Below, piece by piece: positions 47,401-56,231 of a DNA stretch of 64,000 nucleotides (position 1 is its first letter; each line of letters starts with the position of its first letter). Source of the DNA: Sedimentisphaerales bacterium (GTDB lineage: Bacteria; Planctomycetota; Phycisphaerae; Sedimentisphaerales; SM23-30); assembly GCA_016934515.1 (NCBI GenBank), contig JAFGSR010000168.1, forward strand, positions 34,521 to 98,520, read 5' to 3'. The notes below the pieces were generated by a model. The model was given only the letters and a program-made list of their open reading frames with translations, ran no database searches and was not told the DNA's origin. The position numbers were made by a program, and so were the translations under genes.

Positions 47401-50400
47401 TGGTCGGTAGGGCATCGGTGCCGTTCATTTCTCCTAAAATCGCCTTGGTCACATCACCGCCGACAACCACTTCACTGCCCGATGCTACCCCGCGCAGATT
47501 CATAAAACCAACATCACCGTTGATATCCATGTAGGCGTCATTAGTCTGGTTGCCAATCCACCCATCAACAAACACCGTACCCATGGACTCATCGTCGCCA
47601 TTATAAAGCTGACCGACATCAATCGTCGCCCCGCCCGCTGCCATAACCTTCAATTTCGTCTTGCCGGAAGTGTTACGCAACTGGATAGTTTCAATCTGAT
47701 CTGCCCCCGGTAAAACTTCACCTTCTCCAGGCCCACTCAATACTACGGTTACTTTGTTACCGTTAATTATTCCTCGATAAGGCAGACCCTGCTGAATAAT
47801 TATTCCGCCTACCAGGTCCGGAAGCTGTTCTGATATCGTCCACGAATTAAAACCACTTACCATGGAAATCGGCGTAGGAAATCTCATGCCCTCGATTCGC
47901 AGCGACACAATCTGAGCATCGGCGAATACTCCAAAGGGACTGCCCTGTCCGATGATCTGACCGATACTCATCCGCCGGATGGTGCTCAACCCTTCACCCG
48001 GCGTATCGCTGCCGTCCTGATCTCCAAAAATCGTATTCGGGCCCGGACTTACACCGGCGGCAATTACCGAATTATCCAACGTGTCAACCTTGCCCGTCAG
48101 AATATCACCTTCCAGTGCCTCGCCGTTGATTATCAGCGTGCTCCGGTCGATAAGATCATCGTTGTCGTCAAATACCTCACCCGGATCAAAACCTGCCAAC
48201 ACATAAGTGTTCCGCATCAAACCACTCACATCCAGGCTGCGAATATCACCGCCGGCCGTAACCAGCGACTCATCGTCCAGAATATTAGCAGCCTGAATAC
48301 TGCCGATATTGCCCGTAACGTGCACCGTACCGAAAATCGAACCGTCCACAATCAGCTTTTCCAGATCGCCCGTAATATCCAGCACTCCACCGGCTTCGAT
48401 GTTACCCGAAATGTGTAATGTCCCGATATTGCCCGTCGAAATATATCTGCCGCTGCCGGTTATCGATCCGTCGATGTCGATCCCTTCACCGCCGCCGATT
48501 ATAATCGTACCGGAAATGTCCGATCCGCGAATCACAATCTGCGGCCCTGTTCCCGCCACATCAATCGTTACCGGCCCGCCGTCCACCACGTCGGTCAGCG
48601 CAATGTCACCGTTAATAATTGTCAATTTGCCAAAATCTTCACCAACTGTGATGCTGGCGTTCAGATCGGCACGGTCGTCTCCGATTCCCTTGAGCATCAG
48701 CGAACGGAAATCTTCCGTAACCTCAATTTGGCCGTTCACACTGCCCATAACTTTTGCAATGCCAAAATCACCATCGACAGATACCGAACTTTCCAGATCA
48801 CCCGGTGTCCGCCCGCTGCCGATTGTCAGCTTACCCAGATCGCCATGGATGCCAAATTCCGAACCCGGATTACCAAATTCACCACCGCTGATTATCGATC
48901 CGACATCTCCCCCGATATCACCCAACCCGAGCACCTGACCGCCTGCCTTCAAGCTTTTCAACTCGATACCGGCCCGATCATATTTTGCGTGCGGACCCAG
49001 CGGATTGCCCGGTCCCACCGGCGCAGGATCCCAGTTCAACAGCAACTCCGCCTGGAAATCACCACCTGCCGAGATGGTCCCTACCTTGCCGTCCACAATA
49101 ATAATCCCACCTACCGGCGTACCAATATTTCCGCCGGCCTTGATCGCCCGCAAATCACCATAAGGCCCGGTTACCTCAATCGTACTGATTAAATCTCCCC
49201 GGCTTTGAATCATAGCTACCGGCCCGGCAACGAAGATGCCCGAACCCAATATGTCGCCCCGGCTGCTCAGCGTCCCCAACTCACCCGCCTCAAGCACCAG
49301 ATCAAATATGTCCCCCGTAGTAGTAACTCGATCTATCTGGTCGAACGCGTTTATATTCGTCCGGTTAATTTCATCTGCCGTTATCGTACCAATATGTATA
49401 CCGCAGAAAATCTCACTGTCCTCAATAGTGCCACCTCGCTGGATGGTTATTCGGCCGATGTCCCGGTTTGCTGAGATTATTGTATTATGAATACCTGCTC
49501 CACCTACGGTTATTTGTCCTATTATACTTTCTTCGATGGTTAACGGACCGACTATCAATGCATTAATTCGAGTGTCGAATATCCCCTCGGCCCCTCCTAA
49601 TACCTGAATAGTATTGATACTTTGGGCCTTAATAAAGGCCCCTCGTATCTCCGAACCGGCACCCCGTACTTCAATAAAACCTATCGGGTCAACTGTTCCC
49701 GTACTAGAGTTATAAAGCTGGTAATTATCAAACATGGAGGTCGTCGAAATCGTATCGGCTATATAACGCGAACCACGAACTCGCTCACTTGTTCCGCCTG
49801 AAGCGTTATAACCTGTTATTCTTGCTCCGTTGCTCACCTGCACTCGTACAATGCCGCCGCTGCCAAAAAGCGGACCGCCTATATCGTGTCCTGCATCATG
49901 TGCTTCAGCGAAAACGATTACACCTGTAACGAATATACCCGACTGAGCCCATTCGCCTGTGCCCGGATGACGGATACCATCACCCAGACTTATCCGGTTA
50001 AGGTTGCCCTCGATTACCAATGCCCCGTCCATCCCATCAAACTGACCCCCAGCCCGACTGTTGTCACTGTTCAGGGTAATTCTATCTACATCACCGGTTA
50101 TTCTGGTATCTCCCAGTGATCCGCCAATAACTATCCTGTCTATTCCCACCGCCGAAAGCAATCCGGAAACCTGAGATCCTATCGGATTGATAATCGCTCT
50201 AAGAACATCATCTTCTATCGGTGCAATCTCGACCGTTTCAATAATCTGACCCGTCGAGTTCTCCGTCCGTCCCAGATGGCCGTCAATACTTATCAAAGCA
50301 AAAGGCTGACCACCCGGCGGGAATGTCACCACATCTTCATCACCTTGATCGGCTGGAGTCGTCCCTTGATCATCTGGATCTTCCACGAAACCCGTACCTT

Positions 50401-53400
50401 CAGCGATTACAATAGATACAATATCGCCCCCCGGGGTACTGTTGACTATCTGCTCTATTGCTCCGTCAACATTCACCTGCAAAACCGATATCTCATCATT
50501 TCCGGTGATATTAACCCGGTTATTCTGGTCTCCGGTAACGTTCAATACACCCAGTTCCGCCGGCCCGCCTGTCGTCGTGACCCGCAAACCATCCGTTGAA
50601 GTAACCTCCGTTATCACGTATCCCAGAACAGCCTGGTTGTAAAACCCAAAGCTTTGTATATAGTCCGCATAGGACAAATCCCATATCGGCAGCAACTGCA
50701 CCGTGAGCACTCCGCCTTCGTTGGGGGTAGCATTAGGATCAGTAACATCATCCGGCGGAGTCACAAAAAGGAATTCATCAACGTCTTCTTCTCCCGTATA
50801 ACCCGGCGACAATTTCACCAGAACGCCTGAGTCGTCAGTAACCGTTACCGATTGACCCGCCGCGAATTCAAACGGACCGAATGGTCCAAAATATCCTGAC
50901 ATATTTACAACTATGCTGCCTTGAATATCAACAAACCGAACATTACCGCCGCGACCTCCGACACTGACCGGAATGCCAGATCCGAAGCTCCCACTAAATA
51001 CCGACAAACCAAAATCTCCACCTACATAAATCCGGTCAATAACTCCCGGCTCGCCGATCTCGTCGGCGTTCGCGAAAATCCCCGTCGGTTGCCCAGAAAT
51101 AATTGTACCGGAATCGTGATTCATCTCATCGCTGAAACTACCAGCGATTACCACTTCGCCAATATTACCGTTAGATACGATCAACCCGGAAAGACTGCCT
51201 CCCATTTTTACCGAACTGATCTGGCTGCCTGCTTCTATATTTATCGTGCTGTCAACTGGCGAACTCACCTGACCAATATCGCCCGCCGTGAACACTGAAG
51301 GATCGGGTAATGTTACAATTCCATCATCATCATCCCAGTTAAAGCCCACCACCGAGCCATTAAAACCTGCCCGCAAACCTCCCAGGCTCCCATCGTCAAC
51401 GCGAATCTGCACATTACGCATTGCCCCGCCGCTACTGAAAGCCCCCATATTGCCGTTCAGCACCTCGACCGTAGGCCGTGGGTAATTCGCTAGATGACCG
51501 TAACGAACGTCGGTAAGCACATTGCCCCCGCCAAAGGTCGTCTCGCTGACACCCTCAATCTCCAGCCTATACGACATAATCCAATTTGTGTTGCTGCTGC
51601 CAATAATATCAGCTGCTGCTACGACGGTGTATATTCCCGCTTTTTCCGCCGTGTATTCCAATTCCAGCGGCGCACCGGTAACGATATCCACTTCACCAAG
51701 CAAAGCCACCAACTCGCCGTCAGGATCTATCAGAGTCAAATTCGCTTCTGCGGGTACTTTCGTGCCGGGAAGCAACGGATGACCGCTGGCTCCAAACGTT
51801 CCATACGCGTCATACAGATTGATCGTCAGCGTCTGACCGGCAAATACTCCAAAGCTGTAATAATCCTCGGTGTCCCAATCACTACTCTCCGTCTCGCCCA
51901 GCACCGAAATCTTGCCGTCTATCGTCCCCAGATATTGCGCTTCTGCCACAGTATCATTAGTGAGAATCCAGCCCCCGCTGGTGTCCATTGCTCCGGACAT
52001 GAATGATACAGTATCCCCGTTATCGTCAATTTTCCGCTCAAGCTCTCGATAAGCACGAACATATTTTTCGGAAAAAACGTCGTACACACCCGGGAACTGC
52101 GGCGCATCACTTGCACCATGCACCAGTATCGGCAATCCCCAGTCACCCTGACCATATACACTTCCCAGGTTCCCCTGCACATCAAGAACCGGTGAATTGC
52201 CGCTGCCCCCGTATGACGCCGAACCTGCCAGTGTCCAACTGTTATCCGATTCACTAACCCCGCCCGCCTGGGTATGCACTACCAGATTATTCAAGTCGCC
52301 GTCAACCACAAAATCGTTGGTTCCCAAAAATCCGGCGTAAAACAAGTCGATGCTGCCGTTAATTGACACATCACCAAAAACCCCGCCGCCAATCTGGATT
52401 CGGCCAATATCCTGGGGTTTACCCTCAAAGTCAGGTGCTACTATAATGCCCGGACGAATGCCACCACCCGGATATGCTCCTATCGGACCGGGATCAGCCG
52501 CAACCTCAGAATCGTCAAAAAACGTACCTACCGTGCTTAACTGCCCCGGTGACCAGTACTGTGTTTCTTCCAATGTCTGAGGAATGGTACCAATCATTAC
52601 CCCGCCGGCGCCGCTTGGTGTCGATACACTTGCATCATCCTCGTCAATAAACAACAATGCCTCTGTGCCGCCGGTTGGGGTATATACACGATTGCCGTCA
52701 CTGTCTATAGTTAAACTGGTTATCGTAATATATACATCCGGCGTACTAGAAGCTATATACATCAGATAAATGTCTGATAATCCGCCAACTATCACAAACT
52801 GATCATCCACCTCCTGGATAAACTCAGTATTTATTGCATACAATGTCCCACTTGTCGGATCTGTTGCGTAGCCAACATTATTAGTGTCGTCAAAGGACAT
52901 ACCCGTAAGAAAGATCGGAGGCGGATCAGCGCCACCCGTGGGCTGATCACCAAAATCAACAATATCCTGGAAGCGGTCGGCAACTGCTGCATCCAGGTCC
53001 ACGGTTACCAACGTGCCGCCATCCATCGAGCCGGCCTGGTGCAACAATCCAAACAATCGGCCAAACTGATCGTACATCAAACCTTCTACTATGTCGCTGT
53101 CATCCACTGTAGCACGCGGGGCGGTAAATATTCCTATCGAGTTGCCAATGTCTGCCTTGACTACCGATATAGTCAAAAATTGGTTTTCAACGTCACCTGC
53201 TCCGTTAACTCCATTGTCATAGGCCAGGAAAATCGGCTCGCCTATTCCATTCTGACCGGTATGGACAATCGTTAGAATATCGTCACCGGGACCGGATACT
53301 CCACTTAAGCTGTAGTCAGTCTGCCCCTGATTATTTACTCCGATTGCTTCCGCTTCACCCGTAATCGTGTCGATAGAAATTAATACCTCCCCCGTTGTTA

Positions 53401-54085
53401 ATACCTGACCAACTCCATCAAAGGATGTGGGGCCTACTACCACCGCGTATAAGGTCCCGGTTACCGGATCAAATGCCGCCGCATCAAAATCCGTAAAGAT
53501 AACATCATTACCCTTCGCCCCCGCGTTATCCGTATCTACCACTTCGCCTATTAATCTATCTATCACACCTAATGTTCTGTCAACTTCAACCAGAAATCCA
53601 CCCGTGGTGATACCAAATGTGTCACCGTTGGTATTGCTCGCTAATGCGTTTATGGAAGCCCCCAAACCACCTAATACATCCGAGGGCACTTCATCAATTA
53701 TCGATATGCCTCCCGGGCCGCCGCCAATTCTGATCGTCTGGCCGTCAACCACCAAATCCCCGGGAATATCTTCGCCACGGTAATTCAGAAGTTCCACCAC
53801 CACATCTTTGCTGGGGCCCATCCCGGATAACGTACCTATACGTACCTCATTAAACACGGCTACATCGCTGCCCGAATCATTTTCCTCCGGGTCCGCATAG
53901 AGAAAGGTAGTTTCCTGTTGGACATCTGCCGGTAACGTCAGGGTCGTCAACAAAACGCGAGGCTCCAGAAACTCCGCTTCCAGGTTACTGCGTTTAGCTT
54001 TCTGGCTTTTTAGTCCCATTCTTTTGATGATACTCTGGTACAGTTTTTCCCCTTGACGGCCTCTTCTACGTAATAATCGATTCAA
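41474..54085 (-). CDS. Giant (4203 aa) exported LEPR-XLL protein with C-terminal metzincin-like motif
   Basis: N-terminal AEFLEPRVLLT; very long beta-rich repeats; C-terminal HELGHILGLEH and NLMGY. Confidence 0.88.
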   Translation of the reverse strand: MNRLLRRRGRQGEKLYQSIIKRMGLKSQKAKRSNLEAEFLEPRVLLTTLTLPADVQQETTFLYADPEENDSGSDVAVFNEVRIGTLSGMGPSKDVVVELLNYRGEDIPGDLVVDGQTIRIGGGPGGISIIDEVPSDVLGGLGASINALASNTNGDTFGITTGGFLVEVDRTLGVIDRLIGEVVDTDNAGAKGNDVIFTDFDAAAFDPVTGTLYAVVVGPTSFDGVGQVLTTGEVLISIDTITGEAEAIGVNNQGQTDYSLSGVSGPGDDILTIVHTGQNGIGEPIFLAYDNGVNGAGDVENQFLTISVVKADIGNSIGIFTAPRATVDDSDIVEGLMYDQFGRLFGLLHQAGSMDGGTLVTVDLDAAVADRFQDIVDFGDQPTGGADPPPIFLTGMSFDDTNNVGYATDPTSGTLYAINTEFIQEVDDQFVIVGGLSDIYLMYIASSTPDVYITITSLTIDSDGNRVYTPTGGTEALLFIDEDDASVSTPSGAGGVMIGTIPQTLEETQYWSPGQLSTVGTFFDDSEVAADPGPIGAYPGGGIRPGIIVAPDFEGKPQDIGRIQIGGGVFGDVSINGSIDLFYAGFLGTNDFVVDGDLNNLVVHTQAGGVSESDNSWTLAGSASYGGSGNSPVLDVQGNLGSVYGQGDWGLPILVHGASDAPQFPGVYDVFSEKYVRAYRELERKIDDNGDTVSFMSGAMDTSGGWILTNDTVAEAQYLGTIDGKISVLGETESSDWDTEDYYSFGVFAGQTLTINLYDAYGTFGASGHPLLPGTKVPAEANLTLIDPDGELVALLGEVDIVTGAPLELEYTAEKAGIYTVVAAADIIGSSNTNWIMSYRLEIEGVSETTFGGGNVLTDVRYGHLANYPRPTVEVLNGNMGAFSSGGAMRNVQIRVDDGSLGGLRAGFNGSVVGFNWDDDDGIVTLPDPSVFTAGDIGQVSSPVDSTINIEAGSQISSVKMGGSLSGLIVSNGNIGEVVIAGSFSDEMNHDSGTIISGQPTGIFANADEIGEPGVIDRIYVGGDFGLSVFSGSFGSGIPVSVGGRGGNVRFVDIQGSIVVNMSGYFGPFGPFEFAAGQSVTVTDDSGVLVKLSPGYTGEEDVDEFLFVTPPDDVTDPNATPNEGGVLTVQLLPIWDLSYADYIQSFGFYNQAVLGYVITEVTSTDGLRVTTTGGPAELGVLNVTGDQNNRVNITGNDEISVLQVNVDGAIEQIVNSTPGGDIVSIVIAEGTGFVEDPDDQGTTPADQGDEDVVTFPPGGQPFALISIDGHLGRTENSTGQIIETVEIAPIEDDVLRAIINPIGSQVSGLLSAVGIDRIVIGGSLGDTRITGDVDRITLNSDNSRAGGQFDGMDGALVIEGNLNRISLGDGIRHPGTGEWAQSGIFVTGVIVFAEAHDAGHDIGGPLFGSGGIVRVQVSNGARITGYNASGGTSERVRGSRYIADTISTTSMFDNYQLYNSSTGTVDPIGFIEVRGAGSEIRGAFIKAQSINTIQVLGGAEGIFDTRINALIVGPLTIEESIIGQITVGGAGIHNTIISANRDIGRITIQRGGTIEDSEIFCGIHIGTITADEINRTNINAFDQIDRVTTTGDIFDLVLEAGELGTLSSRGDILGSGIFVAGPVAMIQSRGDLISTIEVTGPYGDLRAIKAGGNIGTPVGGIIIVDGKVGTISAGGDFQAELLLNWDPAPVGPGNPLGPHAKYDRAGIELKSLKAGGQVLGLGDIGGDVGSIISGGEFGNPGSEFGIHGDLGKLTIGSGRTPGDLESSVSVDGDFGIAKVMGSVNGQIEVTEDFRSLMLKGIGDDRADLNASITVGEDFGKLTIINGDIALTDVVDGGPVTIDVAGTGPQIVIRGSDISGTIIIGGGEGIDIDGSITGSGRYISTGNIGTLHISGNIEAGGVLDITGDLEKLIVDGSIFGTVHVTGNIGSIQAANILDDESLVTAGGDIRSLDVSGLMRNTYVLAGFDPGEVFDDNDDLIDRSTLIINGEALEGDILTGKVDTLDNSVIAAGVSPGPNTIFGDQDGSDTPGEGLSTIRRMSIGQIIGQGSPFGVFADAQIVSLRIEGMRFPTPISMVSGFNSWTISEQLPDLVGGIIIQQGLPYRGIINGNKVTVVLSGPGEGEVLPGADQIETIQLRNTSGKTKLKVMAAGGATIDVGQLYNGDDESMGTVFVDGWIGNQTNDAYMDINGDVGFMNLRGVASGSEVVVGGDVTKAILGEMNGTDALPTNIDILGDVKLLQSTQVSEQVNISAANVTKALFRGDMDGMLYCSDSLLSYAQVTGDLGGVLSSEGDIDRVIVKGMTGGEGLREVMGIRAGGNIGTFQSSSMRLSVVAAGGNLELAQINGNMEFSTLAAGLDIGPSGKLFDFDSTAADDPDRDRALSGIIDKVIINGDFVESNVVAALAPGQDEMFGTGDDLLEQKNIEFLNPPQVSNVFFDATDLNAITVEFSHEQTDVIGVIREVDIRGDVSGSIFSQDSFVIGAAGMVGKVSVGREAFVGQGNVSLLEVNSKDVDGATLEVSDITAANALSQAFQIRSIGLDQIFGLNPSSGVSDDIIIGGDDNPLTDPTAWVTFDQGSNSATFHNEDGFAINRWGTNYYQITLVANQITNQQGVSLDGEGNVPSGNGIPGGDFVYYFAVADLGNSIVTAFSPFEEFPENMIWSYTSQMGDNPGFTGDSALDEDDFIRMNDLVAGQTVDVNISQAVGSGGGSGGYTENSSIYLVQLWQIHDDSVAGQTFNVIGTDGVEDMVEDDPDITVSADLVAPELDELAYTGTSYYGYDGIGHKFYNINPLVFSNLELLENDLNDLNSLVASQGAILDLKGLAGHSLDSLWAIADFQPNSGSARQSLVLINKVSEDINNLDPDNRASVTISSNNIGSTFTNISGLAELDGVLYGIDAATNTLVRFNSDPNSAGFGLATAVGSGLGNLGSVDSSLADNLVITGLALNQGGDGLIALHNQPVNETGNLLRDALYTIDPATGAAVLLQEFEFDAERHGLATEPNSGIFVGLPLRNSPAGDTMNITFGNQGPVEHIFAEETTDFSGGNRVISDSSVVALNAGLQEFIDKGYYYGFDIEYAHGEAHGDVEVLIEDIDWLNDTENGFIISAVTDDPDNTTVIFGFGVDGSSVLRVEIDAEHGDGDVRVFFAGTSQIETQYPAELILAGEMLGESSRTDLTPTRDMILPGLDEITISKTILETDYFLELTDELESALAQVLTAELLDDLKNEVLTGEIILDTRIGLIQAGEFDLLNDFNDALVTINYDALGYDSSLETFALISTFSFDTRPIFVDPNPLDPTTETDDDVVLTRTVLSDLVNASVYGTGTTATLTIDDILALEFGSTDENLGIDELFAVVSITIVPVTGNSTTRDSLLSISNIIDPYADLQLSEQDLEFYGFTDIVSLAYGDIPGSSINNGCMYGIDQVTQTLVKIDTRKKVPQINNQLKINPEFGKAAAVGDEMDNLANPGTNIEIIGIDFAPDGSLYGIENVSNNIVEIFTDIRNTEYGSRMELVMPLPAGGEYSDISFDMAAFNTPGFLVRSTSGSPVDDVVQVSINGQASTNHTFGSSSTNLGGLTVSSTIGNSDVTPEGGFYQFNVTYTTGQGDILLEIDDINWVGDASALVDSVQISDSLNGSIETFGDDDISILIHTNHSVPGGGSTDSMTIYFGTTSDLMVLANSQRTLSLVTSWTGTGELNALFEVPEDGDYLLNVSSNLFRNSLDPGYFWVGEVDFLAGGVDSPLGRYNLEVLVFNDGNSDFGSDTTASGLPYSQVYPTNGPVNLEPLDWGNDELVQDEDNPQVYRYNVDLLNNPVSAECYLPVEKVTGTLLEPGQAGSVVISSCLGNLLDVDVYSFRLEEGQRVTVDLDSEVLFGRDDVELYVAIYNGDYEALTTIMDEADDVLATGAAQNADTLYEAQAIFSMPNHESVVIDPAENGMGTYYVVVTGYSLQNFSEVIAYQLTIETTEPEAVETPPSQLVWLAFDGARADYLFKEADMGWGPNVVNRPAFDAEAFELDGMRESLIQAIADRIEEIYRNVGLTEDEIEFVTEKPQAGAVYSTVIFGGTTPMLGLYGLAQKLDRHNEDHTDMAIVLTDEIAFGYLSEMSEDPTERFLETVNALANTGAHELGHILGLEHATEINTAEPANLMGYNYDMTLEEQEFKARNSYRLFAEQQGYELFMRQIGFENEIDLLLRYIGSGTDIGEQN

Positions 54086-54495
54086 GGTGACCTCCTTACA
54101 GGTAAGGTTGGTGTTACGTAGGCTCTTTTATGGTAAGTAATTACAAAAACCCATTTCGGCAAACCACACTTGCCCCTCTCTACGCGGGTTCACCTGCATC
54201 CTTGGCTTTCGGGTCTTGCCCGCCAACGATGCCGGGATAACGGTGGATAATTTTTGCACCGTCCCCTTTATACCATTTACAAATGAGTATTACATACAAC
54301 TCATCTGCTAAATTTATACCTGACAACCCTTTACAATAGGACACGCCAGGAATCATCATGCCCATCTAGTATAAATTTTAGGCATTTTCCGGGGTTTTAC
54401 CCCATTTGTCAATAAAAAATTGGCCTTATTCCTGCTTACAACCACAACTTTTCGCAATTTTCTTATCAGTATAAATACTGTCTTGCCAATAAGAT

Positions 54496-54545
54496 AAAAA
54501 AACCGCACGGACCAAAATTCCTCTGGAACGTGCGGATTTCTTGCA
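54496..54545 (-). terminator. Intrinsic terminator of corrinoid protein gene
   Basis: Minus strand CCGCACG...CGTGCGG (54545-54503) followed by T-run at 54502-54496. Confidence 0.75.
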
Positions 54546-54573
54546 ATTCGACTCTGTTCTGTCCTGGGTGGGC

Positions 54574-55200
54574 TTAACTGACCAGTTTTTTTGCGATATC
54601 TACCGCTGATGCGGCATCTGCGGCAAAGCCTGCCGCACCGATCTTGTCCGCGTAATCTCGGGTCACTGGTGCTCCACCTATCATTACTTTCGCATCTATT
54701 CCCGCTTCCTTAAACGCCGATACCGTTTTTTCCATCATCGGCATCGTCGTCGTCAATAATGCCGACAGACCCGCAACCTTGGCTTTATGCTCCTTGGCTG
54801 CCTGCAGAAATTTGTCCGGGGATACATCTGTTCCCAAATCTATAACATTGAATCCGGCACCCTTGAGCATCATCGCTACCAGGTTTTTTCCGATATCGTG
54901 CAGATCGCCCTGAACCGTTCCCATTACCACCGTTCCAATAGGTTCCACACCGGCTTCCACCAGCTTCGGCTCCAGGATTTCCATCGCCGTTTTCATCGCT
55001 CTGGCCGCGATCAGTACTTCCGGTACATAAACCTCATTCTTCTTGAACGCTGCCCCTATCACGTTCATACCGGCTATCAATCCATCATTCAGAATGGACT
55101 CCGGATCCATTCCTTCTTCAACCGCTTTGGTCGTTATGTCCTTAGCTGTGGCCTGATCACCCTTAATCACTGCATTTTTCAATGCTTCCATGTCTGCCAT
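54574..55200 (-). CDS. Cobalamin-binding corrinoid protein (MtbC/MttC/MtaC-like)
   Basis: GTVQGDLHDIGKNLVAMMLKGAGFNVIDLGTDV (DxHxxG), MIGGAPVT. Confidence 0.95.
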   Translation of the reverse strand: MADMEALKNAVIKGDQATAKDITTKAVEEGMDPESILNDGLIAGMNVIGAAFKKNEVYVPEVLIAARAMKTAMEILEPKLVEAGVEPIGTVVMGTVQGDLHDIGKNLVAMMLKGAGFNVIDLGTDVSPDKFLQAAKEHKAKVAGLSALLTTTMPMMEKTVSAFKEAGIDAKVMIGGAPVTRDYADKIGAAGFAADAASAVDIAKKLVS

Positions 55201-55484
55201 AATCTACCTCGCATTCAGATTCAAACAGTTTAGTTGATGGGAAAGCTTTACTTGACTCGCCCAAATCCAGTTTCAAAACAATCTAACCAACACCGCTAAA
55301 CCGTATCGTCACTTGCCGTTCTTGCCCATACGCCCATACGATTTCGCGTACCAATTTCCAGACATCATATTAGTGGGCTTACCCCTTTACCTGCAAGCTT
55401 ATTTGAAATGAAAAAAAAACGTCATAATTACTTGTGATATAATAACATAAATTTGGTGAGCATGTTTTTTTCTGGAAATTGTTA

Positions 55485-55500
55485 TGTGACTTAAATCACA
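55485..55500. promoter_or_regulatory. CRP/FNR-like palindrome TGTGA-CTTAAA-TCACA
   Basis: Perfect half-sites with 6-bp spacer, ~285 bp upstream of corrinoid CDS. Confidence 0.45.
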
Positions 55501-55511
55501 AAGTAACTACC

Positions 55512-56150
55512 TTAGCGATCTTTAAATTCATCCAGTAATTGCTTGTATTCATTCAACTTACCCAACTTCAAAAGCTCAAATGCCTCAGAATTGGCAAAAT
55601 CCTGCAATATTTCCGCCCGTTTGGGTTGTGCATCCGGATATTTCCCCTTTACATGCTCGCGAAGCTCCCCCAATCCCTCTAAAAAACCCTCAAACTCAAC
55701 ACCGAAATGATTTTCCAGCTCCAATCGAATTTTTTTTGACAATGCCGGACTGACCCCACCCGTGGAGACCGCAATTTGCATTAATCCCCGCCTTACCACC
55801 GCCGGCACCTGGAAACTGCACAACGTCGGCTCATCCACCACATTACAAAAAATTCCCTGTTCAGTTGCCTGCTCGAAAACCTGACGATTCACCTGACCAT
55901 CACCACACGCCGCCACCACCAGCCACTTCCCTGTAATATCCCCGTCCTCATATTTCCGCCGGCAAACCTCAATTTTCCCCTCTGCTTCAAGAATTCCCAA
56001 TTCTTCCGTCAATTCTGGGCTAACCACCACCACCTTCGCTCTACTCGCCAGAAGCGACTCCACTTTCCGCTCAGCTACCTGACCACCGCCCACCACCAGC
56101 ACCTTCCTGCCTGCCAAATCACAAAATATCGGATACAATCGACTCTTCAT
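55512..56150 (-). CDS. Siroheme synthase, precorrin-2 dehydrogenase type
   Basis: PIFCDLAGRKVLVVGGGQVAERKVESLL; AVSTGGVSPALSKKIR. Confidence 0.9.
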   Translation of the reverse strand: MKSRLYPIFCDLAGRKVLVVGGGQVAERKVESLLASRAKVVVVSPELTEELGILEAEGKIEVCRRKYEDGDITGKWLVVAACGDGQVNRQVFEQATEQGIFCNVVDEPTLCSFQVPAVVRRGLMQIAVSTGGVSPALSKKIRLELENHFGVEFEGFLEGLGELREHVKGKYPDAQPKRAEILQDFANSEAFELLKLGKLNEYKQLLDEFKDR

Positions 56151-56231
56151 AGCTCCAATATGCTCCGGTAGCTAATGCAGGTCAATCAAAAAAGTTTCTT
56201 TCGCCTGTCCGTGGAAAAAAGCAAATTGACG

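Noticed and set aside
44551-54000. Many plus-strand ORFs opposite the giant gene
   Set aside because: Antisense shadow ORFs without SD or family motifs
54180-54365. 61-aa minus ORF between the giant gene and the terminator
   Set aside because: Short, no motif, no convincing SD
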